Shown: one piece after another, positions 5,133 to 5,506 of the stretch
Numbering within the stretch: position 1 is the first letter of the stretch
Layout: each line of letters begins with the position of its first letter
Source of the DNA: Actinomycetota bacterium
GTDB taxonomy: Bacteria > Actinomycetota > Actinomycetes > Actinomycetales > Microbacteriaceae
Length of the DNA stretch: 5,506 nt
Direction: 5' to 3'
Assembly: GCA_009927245.1 (NCBI GenBank)
Contig: RFNI01000076.1
Location: 1-5,506 of the forward strand
Program-made: the position numbers and the translations under genes
The notes under the pieces: model-generated
What the model saw: the letters and a program-made list of their open reading frames with translations, nothing else
Told to the model about the DNA's origin: nothing
Database searches by the model: none

Positions 5133-5506
5133 ATGACTAAAGACAACTCAAGAGCCAGGATGCTCGTTGTCTTTGATGTTGACTCAACCCTCATTCAAGA
5201 TGAAGTCATCGAACTACTGGCAGATCATGCTGGTAAGCGTGCAGAGGTCGAAGCAGTAACAGAACGGGCGATGGCCGGCGAACTTGATTTTGAGGGAAGC
5301 CTTCGAGCTAGAGTCATCACCCTCAAGGGACTCTCAAAATCAGTAATAGATGAGACTCTAGCGAGAATTCAACTAACCGATGGCGCCCTGGAAGTCATCG
5401 AATATATCCACAGCATTGGTGGTAAAGCTGGTGCTGTTTCTGGAGGCTTTGTCGAGCTGCTTTCGCCACTTGCTAAGAGACTGAACTTAGATTTCTACAG
5501 AGCTAA
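5133..5506 (+). CDS. serB: Phosphoserine phosphatase SerB, N-terminal part (3' end outside window)
   Basis: The gene is cut off by the window end after 124 complete codons. SerB hydrolyses phosphoserine to serine, the last step of serine synthesis, in the cytoplasm. Visible HAD-family features: motif I DVDST (D15 nucleophile, D17 acid/base, T19), then substrate-contacting E24 in LIQDEVIELLA. Next come MAGELDFEGSLRARV, including R60 which matches the substrate Arg of the family, and LKGL. Motif II is S103 in GAVSGGF, and the last full codons read LDFYRA, the start of the usual YRANxLE stretch. Motifs III and IV lie beyond the edge. There is no ACT domain at the N-terminus, unlike mycobacterial SerB2, so this is the short form (expected about 210-220 residues). 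ATG 5133 fits the TATAGT box for leaderless initiation; an in-frame ATG at 5160 is possible but would leave only four residues before the nucleophile Asp. Confidence 0.93.
   Translation, partial: MTKDNSRARMLVVFDVDSTLIQDEVIELLADHAGKRAEVEAVTERAMAGELDFEGSLRARVITLKGLSKSVIDETLARIQLTDGALEVIEYIHSIGGKAGAVSGGFVELLSPLAKRLNLDFYRA

Overview
This window reads as chromosomal housekeeping DNA from a small-genome, moderate-GC actinobacterium. The L31 type B protein, the DEDDh exonuclease with its actinobacterial C-terminal extension, the frequent TTG/GTG starts and the leaderless-looking promoters all point there. The modest GC content and the close family resemblance of the L31 protein suggest a freshwater Microbacteriaceae lineage (Luna/Rhodoluna/Aquiluna type). 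That placement is inference from remembered family features, not from a search.

Layout: (1) positions 1-507 hold the 3' part of a class II (SIRT4-like) Sir2 deacylase gene on the + strand, broken by an apparent one-base deletion near 299-303. (2) A histidine phosphatase gene (500-1093, +) overlaps the sirtuin stop by 8 bases. (3) A minus-strand pair follows: an alpha/beta hydrolase (3036 down to 2140) and a GT4 glycosyltransferase (2137 down to 1067), separated by 2 bases. The glycosyltransferase end overlaps the phosphatase end by 27 bases, tail to tail. (4) A short divergent intergenic region (3037-3122) carries a perfect 14-bp palindrome, then a DnaQ-like exonuclease gene (3129-3863, +). 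(5) A perfect hairpin (3868-3895) with T-tracts on both strands separates the exonuclease from the convergent rpmE2 gene (4168 down to 3911). (6) Upstream of rpmE2, on the same strand, lies an ABC ATPase gene of the YlmA/ModF type (5036 down to 4254). It is divergent from the start of serB (5133 to the window end, +).

The genes do not form one pathway. The hydrolase and glycosyltransferase are probably co-translated, and the sirtuin and phosphatase genes are probably co-transcribed. The exonuclease, L31 and SerB serve DNA metabolism, translation and serine synthesis. I see no mobile element, CRISPR array, RNA gene, defence island or biosynthetic cluster, and no clear sign of a new system. The points most worth a second look are the frameshifted sirtuin, the palindrome in the divergent promoter region, the matching leaderless start geometry of the exonuclease and serB genes, and the ABC ATPase that lacks the usual Q-loop glutamine.
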